Shown: piece by piece, positions 51,883 through 60,485 of the stretch
Numbering within the stretch: the first letter of the stretch is position 1
Layout of the letters: every line of letters starts with the position of its first letter
NCBI GenBank assembly: GCA_963826475.1
Contig: CAWGXC010000003.1
Span: 496,001-560,000, forward strand
Source: RHKX01 sp963826475
GTDB taxonomy: Bacteria; Actinomycetota; Thermoleophilia; Solirubrobacterales; 70-9
DNA: 64,000 nt
Reading direction: 5' to 3'
Program-made: the position numbers and the translations under genes
The notes under the pieces: model-generated
What the model was told of the DNA's origin: nothing
Database searches by the model: none
Seen by the model: the letters and a program-made list of their open reading frames with translations, nothing else

Positions 51883-52988
51883 CGACCGGACTCGAGCAGC
51901 GCCTTGCCGCGCCGTGCGAGGATCGGCTCGAGGCGGTGTTGGAGGGTGAACAGTTCGAGGTCACGCCGGGCGCGGTCCAGGCGGCCGCCGCGGGCGAAGG
52001 GCCGCGATCCGCACGCGCGAGCAGCCTCTTCGAGGATCGTGTGAGCAGCTCGGTCGACCTCGATCCGCAGCTCGATCGATAGAGAATTCACGTCTCCGCC
52101 GCGTTCGACCTCGGAGGCGGCCCGGCTGAACCAGGCGTCGATCGTGGAACGACTGGCGGCGATCCGCCCCGCGGCGAGGCAGGCGATCTGCTCGTCGAGC
52201 CGCTTCGGGTTGCCCGACAGCTCGCCGAGTGCGCTCTCGGCCGCGGCGTCCGCCATCCCGGCCCAGCTTGCGGCGGTCCTGATCGCGTCGAGCGAGAACC
52301 AGGGGTCGCGCGAGATCTCGCCGGGCCCGCCGAGGACCTCAATGACCCTGGTGGAGGAGAAGTGGACGAGATGGCTCTCGGAGGAGCGGAGGCCGCCCGG
52401 CCTGAACCAGGAACGGTCGATCGAGACGGACTCATCGCAGGCGACGAGCACCAGCGACGGAGGCCCGCCCGCCGGGGTGCGGGCGAGGACGAGAGCCGCA
52501 TCGACGCCGCCGGCGCCGGAGCAGAACGTCTTGACGCCATCGAGGAAGGTGACCCCGTCGCGCTCGGTGAGCATCGCGGGCTCGCCCTCCCCGGTGACGG
52601 GGTCGGCTCCCCAGAGGCCGAGTACGCGCTCATTGCGGGCAACCGCGGAGAGCTCACGGTCCCTGACGCCGTCGGACGCCAGCAGCGCGATTCGCTCGAC
52701 GGCGTTCAGATGCCCGTCGAGGATCCGCCCGACCGAGGAATCGGCCCGGGCCACGGCTCGCACCAGCGCCCACTCCTCCGCGATCGCCGGCCGCGATCCC
52801 GACTGGTCTGGCAACGAGAAGCTCAGCGCTCCAGCGGCTGCAAGTCGAGCGAACGCGTCGGCGGGAAATCGCGGCTCCCGGTCGCGGGCCTCCGCTCCCG
52901 CCGCAACCACGAGCAGAGCTTCGTCGAGTGCCGTCGGGAGCGCGGCGCGCCGTGCGTCCCCGGCTTCAGTTCTCATCCCGGCTTCCAC
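51879..52988 (-). CDS. Acyl-CoA dehydrogenase-like protein
   Basis: This 369-residue protein has the helical and beta domains of acyl-CoA dehydrogenases (FLDGVKTFCSGAGGVDAALV; SWFRPGGLRSSESHLVHF), with a shortened and divergent active region, and I could not place the usual catalytic Glu. GTG 52988 is used; ATG 52976 is an alternative with GGAAG ahead. Members in this kind of sugar cluster may act on amino or N-hydroxyl groups rather than acyl-CoA, but the reaction is not known here. Confidence 0.75.
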   Translation of the reverse strand: MEAGMRTEAGDARRAALPTALDEALLVVAAGAEARDREPRFPADAFARLAAAGALSFSLPDQSGSRPAIAEEWALVRAVARADSSVGRILDGHLNAVERIALLASDGVRDRELSAVARNERVLGLWGADPVTGEGEPAMLTERDGVTFLDGVKTFCSGAGGVDAALVLARTPAGGPPSLVLVACDESVSIDRSWFRPGGLRSSESHLVHFSSTRVIEVLGGPGEISRDPWFSLDAIRTAASWAGMADAAAESALGELSGNPKRLDEQIACLAAGRIAASRSTIDAWFSRAASEVERGGDVNSLSIELRIEVDRAAHTILEEAARACGSRPFARGGRLDRARRDLELFTLQHRLEPILARRGKALLESGR

Positions 52989-53017
52989 GGGTCCCGCCTA
53001 CCCGCTGGAGCGGCCGA

Positions 53018-53629
53018 TCAACCACCGTGAAGCCCGATCGGAGCGACCTCGACCGCACGCTCGCGTGCGAGGGCGATGAGGTCGGGCAACAGAGCAACGG
53101 TCTGCTCGCACCCCGCCCGCAGGGCTCCCGGCCCGATTCCGTCGTGCATCAGGACGATCGAGCCGGGTGCCAGGGTGGATCTCAATCTGCCGAGCATCAC
53201 GGTGGCGGAATCCCCCCTCCAGTCGTGGGTGTCGTCGCTCCAGTTGCAGAGCTCGAGGTCGAATCGACGCGCGAGCTGGCCGCTCCACGGGGCGACGCGC
53301 CCCCATGGAGTCCGCCACAGCCGCGGCTCGACCCCGATCGCGCGAAGCTCATCGAGGGAGCGGCACGTGCCCTCCATGACGGCCCCACGCTCCCGCTCAC
53401 CGTGACGGACGTGCTCGTCGCAGTGGAAGCCGACCTCGTGTCCCGCATCGGCGATCTCCGCGGACATCCGCCATTCGGCCTCGTCGCGAAACGGGCCGGT
53501 GGAGACGAAGAACGTCGCCCGCACGCCATGGCGATCGAGAGCATCGAGCACGCGCGGCGTCCATTCCCGATCGGGACCGTCGTCGAAGCTGAGCGCGATT
53601 CGCCCGCCGGAGGTCAGCGAGCGCGGCAC
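53018..53629 (-). CDS. NodB-like polysaccharide deacetylase
   Basis: This 203-residue CE4 enzyme has the motif-1 catalytic Asp pair FDDGPD (D16, D17), zinc motif HxxxH (H69, H73), and motif-3-like LWRTPWGRV. It removes N-acetyl groups from sugars such as GlcNAc. No signal peptide is seen, so it is cytosolic, consistent with processing a small intermediate rather than wall polymer. It is the first gene of the minus-strand run, 62 bp after the end of the catalase gene on the same strand. Confidence 0.86.
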   Translation of the reverse strand: MPRSLTSGGRIALSFDDGPDREWTPRVLDALDRHGVRATFFVSTGPFRDEAEWRMSAEIADAGHEVGFHCDEHVRHGERERGAVMEGTCRSLDELRAIGVEPRLWRTPWGRVAPWSGQLARRFDLELCNWSDDTHDWRGDSATVMLGRLRSTLAPGSIVLMHDGIGPGALRAGCEQTVALLPDLIALARERAVEVAPIGLHGG

Positions 53630-53691
53630 GACGGCCGCGCTCGACCTCTCGGGGTTGTTCAGTCGTGGAACCGTCGACCTCGGACGATTAG

Positions 53692-55170
53692 CTATGCGGT
53701 CGGCGACCCGACCTCGCTCGGTGCCCCCATCGACTCGGCGACCCGGTTGGAGAGGTCGTCGCTCGCCAACGCCAGGTATTGGAGGGAGCGCTCGCGGACC
53801 CCCTCGTCGGTGACCTCACCGAGGTGGCCGGCGATGTTGCCGACGAGTCGCTCCTTCTCGCCGTCGTCGAGCATGTTCCAGAACGCTGCCGGCTGCTCCG
53901 AGTCCGTGTCCAGATACCGCTGCTCGTACTCGTAGCGGCCAGTCGCGCCGCTGTACTCGACCGGGCTCTCGTTGTAGGTCCCGTCGGCGACCGGGTCGTC
54001 GAACGAGTTCGGCGCATAGTTGGGCCGCCCGCCGTGGTTGCCGTCGGGCCGCCCGAGGCCGTCGCGGTTATGGGTGTCGTTGGCGGCGTGCATCGGGCAG
54101 TTGATCGGCAGCCGCGCGTAGTTGGCTCCGGCCCGGTAGCGATGGGCGTCCGTGTAGGAGATCAACCGGTTCTGCAGCATCTTGTCGGGCGACGGCTCGA
54201 TCCCGGGCACCATGTTCCCGGGCTCGAACGCGGACTGCTCCGTCTCCGCGAAGAAGTTGTCGGGGTTGCGGTCGAGGACCAGCTTGCCAACCTCGTGGAG
54301 GGGGTAGTCGCCGTGCGGCCAGACCTTCGTCAGATCGAACGGGTTGAAGTGGTAGTCGGGAGCCTCGGCCTCGGGCATCACCTGGACCTTCAGCGTCCAG
54401 CTCGGGTGGTCGCCCTTCTCGATCGCGTCGAAGAGGTCGTGACGATGGAAGTCGGGATCCTTGCCGGCCATCTCGTCGGCCTCCTCCTGAGTGAAGAACT
54501 CGATCCCCTGGTCCACCTTGTAGTGGTACTTGACCCAGAATCCCTCGCCGGCGGCGTTGACCCAGCGGTACGTGTGGGAGGAGTAGCCGTTCATGTTCCG
54601 GAACGTCCGCGGCACGCCGCGGTCGCCCATCAGCCAGAGGACCTGGTGCAGCGACTCGGGGGTCAGCGACCAGAAGTCCCACATGTAGGTCTCGTCGCGC
54701 AGGCCGCTGCGCGGGTCACGCTTCTGAGAGTGGATGAAGTCGGAGAACTTGATCGGGTCACGGACGAAGAAGACCGGCGTGTTGTTGCCGACCATGTCGT
54801 AGTTGCCCTCCTCCGTGTAGTGCTTGAGCGCGAAGCCGCGCGGGTCCCGCCAGGTATCGGGGGAACCCTGCTCGCCGGCGACGGTCGAGAAGCGCAGGAA
54901 GGTCTTGGTCCTCCTGCCGACCTCGCTGAGGAAGTCCGCCTTGCACCACTGGGTGACGTCGTGGGTGACCTCGAAGTAGCCGTGTGCGGCGGAGCCCTTC
55001 GCGTGGACGACCCGCTCCGGGACGCGCTCCCGGTTGAAGTTCTGCATCTTCTCGAACATGTATCGGTCCTGCATCAGGACCGGGCCGCGGGGGCCGAGCG
55101 TGATCGAGTGATCGTTGTCGGGGGCCGGGGTGCCGTGCTGGTCGGTCCGGGGCTTGCTCTGGTCTGCCAT
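53692..55170 (-). CDS. katA: Monofunctional haem catalase
   Basis: This 492-residue clade-3-like catalase has the distal His H56 (RVVHAKGSAAHG), N129 and the proximal Tyr Y339 (RLISYTDAHRYR). It dismutates hydrogen peroxide. Length is typical for the small-subunit type. AGAGGAGA about 7 nt upstream of the ATG is a strong ribosome-binding site. No oxyR or furA regulator is adjacent. Confidence 0.95.
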   Translation of the reverse strand: MADQSKPRTDQHGTPAPDNDHSITLGPRGPVLMQDRYMFEKMQNFNRERVPERVVHAKGSAAHGYFEVTHDVTQWCKADFLSEVGRRTKTFLRFSTVAGEQGSPDTWRDPRGFALKHYTEEGNYDMVGNNTPVFFVRDPIKFSDFIHSQKRDPRSGLRDETYMWDFWSLTPESLHQVLWLMGDRGVPRTFRNMNGYSSHTYRWVNAAGEGFWVKYHYKVDQGIEFFTQEEADEMAGKDPDFHRHDLFDAIEKGDHPSWTLKVQVMPEAEAPDYHFNPFDLTKVWPHGDYPLHEVGKLVLDRNPDNFFAETEQSAFEPGNMVPGIEPSPDKMLQNRLISYTDAHRYRAGANYARLPINCPMHAANDTHNRDGLGRPDGNHGGRPNYAPNSFDDPVADGTYNESPVEYSGATGRYEYEQRYLDTDSEQPAAFWNMLDDGEKERLVGNIAGHLGEVTDEGVRERSLQYLALASDDLSNRVAESMGAPSEVGSPTA

Positions 55171-55227
55171 TCAGGTCTCCTCTGGTTCGAGTTGAAGCTC
55201 GCACCTGAGTCTAAATGCACGGCCTCA

Positions 55228-55300
55228 CGCGCCCGGAAGGATTCGAACCTTCGACTTCCGCCTCCGGAGGGCGGCGCTCTATCCACTGAGCTACGGGCGC
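55228..55300 (-). tRNA. tRNA-Arg(CCG)
   Basis: This 73-nt cloverleaf on the minus strand has acceptor GCGCCCG/CGGGCGC, discriminator G, a D-arm with GTAGCTCAGTGGATAGAGC, anticodon loop CTCCGGA between CCGCC and GGCGG, and T-arm GAAGG-TTCGAAT-CCTTC. CCA is not encoded. Confidence 0.95.
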
Positions 55301-55380
55301 CTTCCCGCCGAGTCTAGAGGCGCGGCGGGACCTTGACGAGCGGCTCGCCCCGGCTTTCGCGCCGGTCCATCCAATCCCCA

Positions 55381-55386
55381 TACGCT
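55381..55386 (+). promoter_or_regulatory. -10 box of a likely leaderless promoter for rnz
   Basis: TACGCT lies 6 nt (gcgcag) before ATG 55393. Confidence 0.4.
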
Positions 55387-55392
55387 GCGCAG

Positions 55393-56361
55393 ATGGATCT
55401 CGATGTCGTCTTCCTCGGCACCGGGGGCTCGATCCCCTCGGCCCGCCGCAACACCGCGGGGGTGCTGCTGCGCCGTGGCGGCGACCGGTTGCTGTTCGAC
55501 TGCGGCGAGGGAACCCAGCGGCAGATGCAGCGCTCGATCGGGCTGATCGGGGTCGATGACATCTTCATCACGCACCTGCATGCCGACCACTACCTCGGGC
55601 TTCCCGGATTGATCAAGAGCTACGAGATGCAGGACCGGATCGAGCCTCTGGCCATCTACGGGCCCCCGGGACTCGTCGCATTGTGGAACTCGATGGCACG
55701 GATCGTCGGGCGACCCAGCTATGGGATCGAGCTGATCGAGCTCAACCGGGGCGAGACGGTCGACCGCGGCGAGTACTCGATCGAGCCGTTCGACGTCTCC
55801 CACCGCGTCGTGGCGAACGGGTACGCGTTCTACGAGCATCCCCGCCCAGGCCGTTTCGATCCCGAGCGGGCCCGAGCGCTCGGTGTGCCCGGAGGACCCG
55901 CCTTCGGCGCGCTGCAACGGGGGGACGAGGTGGCCGGAGCCGACGGCATGGTCCGGCCCGAGCAGGTGATGGGTGCTGATCGACCCGGCCGCAAGGTGGT
56001 CATCACCGGCGACACCGAGCCCTGCGAATCGACCCGAATCGCCGCTCACGAGGCTGAATTGCTCGTCCACGACTCCAGCTTCACCACCGGCGAGTCCGAG
56101 CGGGCGAGCGAAACCGGCCACTCGACGGCGCTCGGGGCCGCCGAGCTCGCCGCGGAGGCGGGCGTCGAGATGCTCGCGCTCGTCCACATCTCCTCCCGCC
56201 ACTTCGTCCCCGACGTGCTCGACGAAGCTCGCGAGGCCTTCCCCCGGGCGGTGGCTCCGCGCGACTTCGACGTGATCTCAATCCCGTTGCCCGAGCGGGG
56301 GGCACCGGAGCTGATCGAGAACGGAGCGCGCCAGAGCCCCGCAACCTCCGGGTCCAGCTGA
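55393..56361 (+). CDS. rnz: Ribonuclease Z
   Basis: This 322-residue metallo-beta-lactamase-fold tRNA 3' processing endonuclease has the zinc motif HLHADH (H61, H63, D65, H66), the flexible-arm region around GGPAFGALQRGD, and the C-terminal HSSRHF-like ISSRHF. The short form is expected in bacteria. Fits the absence of encoded CCA in the tRNAs here: RNase Z trims such precursors. ATG 55393 is preferred over upstream alternatives. Confidence 0.93.
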   Translation: MDLDVVFLGTGGSIPSARRNTAGVLLRRGGDRLLFDCGEGTQRQMQRSIGLIGVDDIFITHLHADHYLGLPGLIKSYEMQDRIEPLAIYGPPGLVALWNSMARIVGRPSYGIELIELNRGETVDRGEYSIEPFDVSHRVVANGYAFYEHPRPGRFDPERARALGVPGGPAFGALQRGDEVAGADGMVRPEQVMGADRPGRKVVITGDTEPCESTRIAAHEAELLVHDSSFTTGESERASETGHSTALGAAELAAEAGVEMLALVHISSRHFVPDVLDEAREAFPRAVAPRDFDVISIPLPERGAPELIENGARQSPATSGSS

Positions 56362-56362
56362 C

Positions 56363-59224
56363 CTAGCGGAACCGGTACCTGTAGACGCCGCGGCCGAGGC
56401 TCGCCGCGATGATCTGCCCCTTCTTCCCGGGGACCGGGGCGAGGCTGAAGACCGGGGCGGGAGGCAGGTTCTTGCCGAGCAGCTCGTAGCGGCCGCCGCT
56501 GGTTCCCCTCGAGGCGAAGACCCCGACGGTGGTGGCCACGATCAGCTGCCTGCCGCGGACCATCGACCATAACGCCGGCGTCCGCTTCAGGTTGCCGGAG
56601 ATGTCGCGGAAGCTCCGGCCCGCGTTGGTCGACTTGTAGATGTGGCCCCCGCGGCGCGACTCGCCGCTCGCTCCGCCGGCGTTCGGAGGTGCGTAGGGCC
56701 GCAGGCTCGATGCTCCCAGCGTCACGTAGACCGTCCGGCGGCGCTTCGGATCGAGCGTCACTCCGGAGATGAACCGTTGGGGCAATCCCCGGGCGGCGAC
56801 CTTGTGCCAGCGGTTCCTCTTGCCACCCCGCTTCCCGCCCTTGCTCGAGACGTTGGTTGCCAGGCCCGCGAAGAACTTGGTGTTGTCGCGGACCGGATCG
56901 CAGCCGCCGCAGTAGCCGGCGTAGGCGCTGTTGCCCCGCACGGCTATCGCCGAGACCTGGTTGGCGAGCTTCCGCTTGGAGCTGCCGAGGTCGAAGACCG
57001 TCTTCCAATCGCTGGAGTCGTCGAGTGGGTCGTCGCCCGGCGCGGTCGTGTCGGGTCCCGATCGCGTCTCGGCGATCTGCCGGCCGCCGGTGAGCAGGTG
57101 GGCGGAGTTCTTGGGGTCCATGACCAGCGGCGAGTAGAACGAGGCGTTATCGACCCCGGGGTCGATCGCCCGGAAGCTCTTGCCGCCGTCGGTCGAGACG
57201 CTGATGCCCGCCTGGGGAACCTCTTCGTAGACGACGTCGCTGTCATCGGGGTCGACCTGAGTGAAGACACCATCCCCGCCGTAGACCTCCGTCTGCGTGC
57301 CGTTGGGCTCGATTCGCATCTCGCCGTTGTCCTGGAGCCCCGCGTAGACGACGCCGTCGCGGGCCGCCGCGACGCCGTAGGGCAGCAGCGTGTGGAAGCC
57401 GTCATTGTCGCCGCGGCCCCAGCCCTCCTGGGAGAAGTCCTCGGTCCCGCCGCTGGTGCTCTGCGTGTAGTTGCCGCCGTCGTTTCCGGCGAAGATTCGC
57501 ACGCCGTCCGCGGTCGGGACGAAGATTCCGGCGTGCTGGTCGGGGTGGGTGGTGAACCGGTTCGGATTGGAGGCCGACGCCTCCGAGCACGCCGCGGATG
57601 CGAGCACCAGCAGGCAGGGGCCGCCGGTTGCGTTGTACGGGCCGATGACCCGGAAGTCGGAGGGTCCGTCCTGCGGGGTCGGTAGCCGGTTCTCGTAGAT
57701 CTCCTCGAGACCGAACGCGAGCCTCGTCGGAACGCCGCCCTGCTGGCGGGTCGGATCGGGCTGGATCCATTCGTTGTACCAAGCCTGAATTCCGGGTCCG
57801 AAGCCGAGCGGCGAGAGCTGAGCGAGGGTCGACCCCGAGGTGGGGAGGAGGAGCTGGTTGCCGTCGGCCATCTCCGTCCACGTCTTGCCGAAGTCGGCGG
57901 AGACGTAGATCCCGTTCAGATACGTCGGGGTCGCGGTCGCTCCGGAGCCGCCATCGGGCACGTCCAGCCCGCCGATCTCGCCCGAGTTGAAGAGCTCGGC
58001 GTCCTGGACGACCGCGTAGACGTAGTCGTGGTTCTGCTCCGGGCCGACCGCCTCGCCGAGCTCGACCCGCCCGACCTTGGCCTGAGGGGTGAAGCCGGAG
58101 GCATCCTCGTCAATGCCCTTGAAGCTCCCCGGCGTTCCGTCACCGGAGACGTAGAGGCCATTGCCGGGCGCCTCGGGTACGCCGTTGAAGTTGGGCCGGG
58201 GCCCGTCTCGCCAGCCGACGGCGGCAAGCACCGCGCCGCCCTGGTTGCCGAAGTCGTCGGGCGCCTGGACGACGACGTCGGTGACGATGTTGGCGAAGAA
58301 GCAGTTGGGCTTCTTGAAGGTCGTTCCCCTGCAGTCCCCGGTCGGGAGCTCGACGTTTACGAAGGAACGTCCGTCGTTCGTCGACCGGAAGAGCCCGGCG
58401 CCCGTCGCCGCATAGATGACGTCCGGGTTCGTCGGATCCACGGCCGCCTTGAAGCCCTGCACGTCGTTGGGCACGCCTTTGGCCCGCTTCCAGCTGCGAC
58501 CGTCGTTCGTCGAGCGGAAGACGCCCAGCCCGCCGTAGGTGTTGCCACCGAAGGCGTTGTCGCCGGTCACGACGATCAGCGTGCCCCCGGCAGCGGTCGA
58601 GTACTCGACCGAACCGGTCGTCTGGGTCGGGAGACGGTCGCCGATCGAGCGCCAGCTCTTGCCCGAGTCGTCGGACTCCCAGATGCCCCCGCTGGCCACG
58701 GCCGCGAAGAGGCGATCGTGCCGGGAGTCGTAGGCGTAATCGCTGATCCGGCCGGCGAGCTCGCCGAAGCCGTTGCCGTAGGTGTCGGGATAGTCGGGGT
58801 CATCAGCCAGCAGCGGTCCCTTGCCGACCGGCGTCCACCTGCCGCGGGTCCCGCGGATGCCCCGGGATCCGTTTTTCCCGGCGAGCCGGCGCTGGAGGCG
58901 GGCGGAGGCGAGGGCATCGCCGGGAGAATCGGCCCCGATCCGTTGCCCGAGCGCGTCGCTTGCGGCGCGCAGCTCCCGGAATGCCTCCGGCTTGCGAACG
59001 CCGCAAGGCCCGGTCTCCTCGGCCGCGTCCCCCTCCTCCTCGGTCGCGGCCGGCGCTCCGTCCGCGGCGGTCTCCGCGATGCAGGAGGTCAGCTCGGCGG
59101 TCCGGGACGCAGTCGAAGCAGCGTCGGGCTCGGAGCCGTCGTTCCACGGAGCCCAGAGCAGCGCGGCCACCACCACGAGGCCGGCGATTGCGATCAACGA
59201 AGTCCTGCTCAACCAGCTTCCCAA
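56363..59224 (-). CDS. Exported BNR/Asp-box beta-propeller protein
   Basis: This 953-residue secreted or membrane-anchored protein has an N-terminal hydrophobic segment (LIAIAGLVVVAALLWA), then a low-complexity spacer. At least six Asp-box (SxDxGxTW-like) repeats are visible: SDDSGKSW, STNDGRSW, STNDGRSF, SADFGKTW, STDGGKSF and STNAGRSF. These make sortilin/sialidase-like beta-propellers. No sialidase catalytic residues could be placed. TTG start with GGAAGGAG 6 nt upstream. A role in surface binding is possible; no ligand is indicated. Confidence 0.78.
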   Translation of the reverse strand: MGSWLSRTSLIAIAGLVVVAALLWAPWNDGSEPDAASTASRTAELTSCIAETAADGAPAATEEEGDAAEETGPCGVRKPEAFRELRAASDALGQRIGADSPGDALASARLQRRLAGKNGSRGIRGTRGRWTPVGKGPLLADDPDYPDTYGNGFGELAGRISDYAYDSRHDRLFAAVASGGIWESDDSGKSWRSIGDRLPTQTTGSVEYSTAAGGTLIVVTGDNAFGGNTYGGLGVFRSTNDGRSWKRAKGVPNDVQGFKAAVDPTNPDVIYAATGAGLFRSTNDGRSFVNVELPTGDCRGTTFKKPNCFFANIVTDVVVQAPDDFGNQGGAVLAAVGWRDGPRPNFNGVPEAPGNGLYVSGDGTPGSFKGIDEDASGFTPQAKVGRVELGEAVGPEQNHDYVYAVVQDAELFNSGEIGGLDVPDGGSGATATPTYLNGIYVSADFGKTWTEMADGNQLLLPTSGSTLAQLSPLGFGPGIQAWYNEWIQPDPTRQQGGVPTRLAFGLEEIYENRLPTPQDGPSDFRVIGPYNATGGPCLLVLASAACSEASASNPNRFTTHPDQHAGIFVPTADGVRIFAGNDGGNYTQSTSGGTEDFSQEGWGRGDNDGFHTLLPYGVAAARDGVVYAGLQDNGEMRIEPNGTQTEVYGGDGVFTQVDPDDSDVVYEEVPQAGISVSTDGGKSFRAIDPGVDNASFYSPLVMDPKNSAHLLTGGRQIAETRSGPDTTAPGDDPLDDSSDWKTVFDLGSSKRKLANQVSAIAVRGNSAYAGYCGGCDPVRDNTKFFAGLATNVSSKGGKRGGKRNRWHKVAARGLPQRFISGVTLDPKRRRTVYVTLGASSLRPYAPPNAGGASGESRRGGHIYKSTNAGRSFRDISGNLKRTPALWSMVRGRQLIVATTVGVFASRGTSGGRYELLGKNLPPAPVFSLAPVPGKKGQIIAASLGRGVYRYRFR

Positions 59225-59316
59225 GACCGGCTCCTTCCAACTCGACGGCGATCAACCTACCGGCCAGGATTCGCGGCCGCGCCGGATGCCGCTTCTCGTT
59301 GACATATAAGTGGCCG

Positions 59317-59769
59317 GTGAGACTCGCCACCGCAACTGCAGCCAGCCTCGTCCTGATCGCGTTGGTCGCGGCCCCCGCCGTGGCGGCGGGCGAACGCTAT
59401 GCCGGCGAGACCGGCGATGGTCATGCGGCCAAGCTCGTGACCGACCGTGACGGCGCGGTCATCCGTGGCGCGTTCACGACCGAAACTCATTGCACCGCCG
59501 GGTACGACCCGTTCCGGGCCAGGTTCGAGGTCCACCGGCCACTCGACCGATCGAGCCGGGACAGGTTCAGGGACGCCGGCTCGAACCTGCAACGAGACGA
59601 GCGCTTCAGCGCGCGTTATCGCTACGAGGTCAAGGGCAAGCGCAGAGGCCCCAACGTTCTCAAGGGTGCATTCGACCTGACCATCGTCTTTCGCAAGAAG
59701 GGCGAGGAGTACACGACCTGTACCGCCGAGCAGGTCAAGTTCGAGGTCCGCAGGACCGGTTCGGACTGA
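59317..59769 (+). CDS. Small secreted protein of unknown function
   Basis: This 150-residue protein from GTG 59317 has a signal peptide (LATATAASLVLIALVAAPAVA). The mature part is basic and beta-rich (FRARFEVHRPLDRSSRDRFR, then LKGAFDLTIVFRKKGEEYTT) with two Cys. A TATAAG element is 6 nt before the start, again compatible with a leaderless transcript. No family recognised. Confidence 0.6.
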   Translation: MRLATATAASLVLIALVAAPAVAAGERYAGETGDGHAAKLVTDRDGAVIRGAFTTETHCTAGYDPFRARFEVHRPLDRSSRDRFRDAGSNLQRDERFSARYRYEVKGKRRGPNVLKGAFDLTIVFRKKGEEYTTCTAEQVKFEVRRTGSD

Positions 59770-59843
59770 TTGCGGCTGACCTGCGCGCGGCAACTTCCCG
59801 CTCGATGCGGGATCGGCACAACCGGCGGCGCCGAGGGCGGTGC

Positions 59844-59849
59844 TAGCCT
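59844..59849 (+). promoter_or_regulatory. -10 box for the pyr operon
   Basis: TAGCCT is the best -10 candidate. It would place the transcript start near 59856, just upstream of the PyrR hairpin. Confidence 0.4.
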
Positions 59850-59860
59850 GATCTCGACGT

Positions 59861-59895
59861 TTCCTTTAACCGGGTCCAGTGAGGCCAGGAAGGGG
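59861..59895 (+). promoter_or_regulatory. PyrR-binding RNA hairpin overlapping the pyrR ribosome-binding site
   Basis: The leader reads CCTTTAA, then CCGGG, TCCAGTGAGG and CCAGG, then AAGG. The stem pairs are CCTT (59863-59866) with AAGG (59890-59893), and the loop GTCCAGTGAGGC matches the conserved PyrR-binding loop of Bacillus and mycobacterial pyr leaders. The AAGGGG on its 3' side is the ribosome-binding site of pyrR, so UMP-bound PyrR would block translation, as shown in Mycobacterium. No attenuator terminator is seen. Confidence 0.8.
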
Positions 59896-59900
59896 CGAGC

Positions 59901-60485
59901 ATGAGCGAAAGAGTCGTTCTCGATCGAGAAGACCTACGCCGCACGCTGGTGCGCATAGCGCACGAGATCATCGAAAAGAATCCAGGCGACGACCGGGGGG
60001 CGGGCCTCGCGATCGTCGGTATCCACACCCGGGGTGCCGTCATCGCCCAGCGACTCCACGCCCTCATCGGCGAGCTCTCCGACGCATCGGTGCCGCTCGG
60101 CGACCTCGACATCTCCTTCTACCGCGACGACGTCCTCGGCCGGACGGCGGCGGACGCGCCGGTGGTCCACGACTCCCATCTGGACTTCGACCTGCAGGGC
60201 CGCACGGTCGTCCTCGTCGACGACGTCCTCTTCACCGGCCGCACGGTCAGGGCCGCCATCGATGCCCTCTTCGACTACGGCAGGCCGCGACGGGTCCAGC
60301 TCGCCGTCCTCGCGGATCGCGGCCACCGCGAGTTGCCGATCCGCGCCGATTACACCGGCAAGAACCTGCCGACCTCTCGGGAGGAGCGGGTCTATGTCCG
60401 CCTGGAGGAGACCGACGGCCGCGATGAGATCACGATCGGCACCGTCCCGGTCGCCGCCGTGACGAACGGGGAGGGACCACGATGA
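59901..60485 (+). CDS. pyrR: Bifunctional pyr operon regulator / uracil phosphoribosyltransferase
   Basis: This 194-residue PRTase-fold protein has the PRPP-binding motif VVLVDDVLFTGRTVRAA and the RGHRELPIRADY loop. It binds pyr mRNA when UMP is high and may also make UMP from uracil. Starts at ATG 59901. Its stop overlaps pyrB by 4 bases. Confidence 0.95.
   Translation: MSERVVLDREDLRRTLVRIAHEIIEKNPGDDRGAGLAIVGIHTRGAVIAQRLHALIGELSDASVPLGDLDISFYRDDVLGRTAADAPVVHDSHLDFDLQGRTVVLVDDVLFTGRTVRAAIDALFDYGRPRRVQLAVLADRGHRELPIRADYTGKNLPTSREERVYVRLEETDGRDEITIGTVPVAAVTNGEGPR

Noticed and set aside
53779..55317. 512-residue plus-strand ORF opposite catalase, ending KDSNLRLPPPEGGALSTELR
   Set aside because: It is antisense to a clear catalase and its end is the reverse translation of tRNA-Arg; the composition (V/R/G-rich) is that of a shadow ORF.
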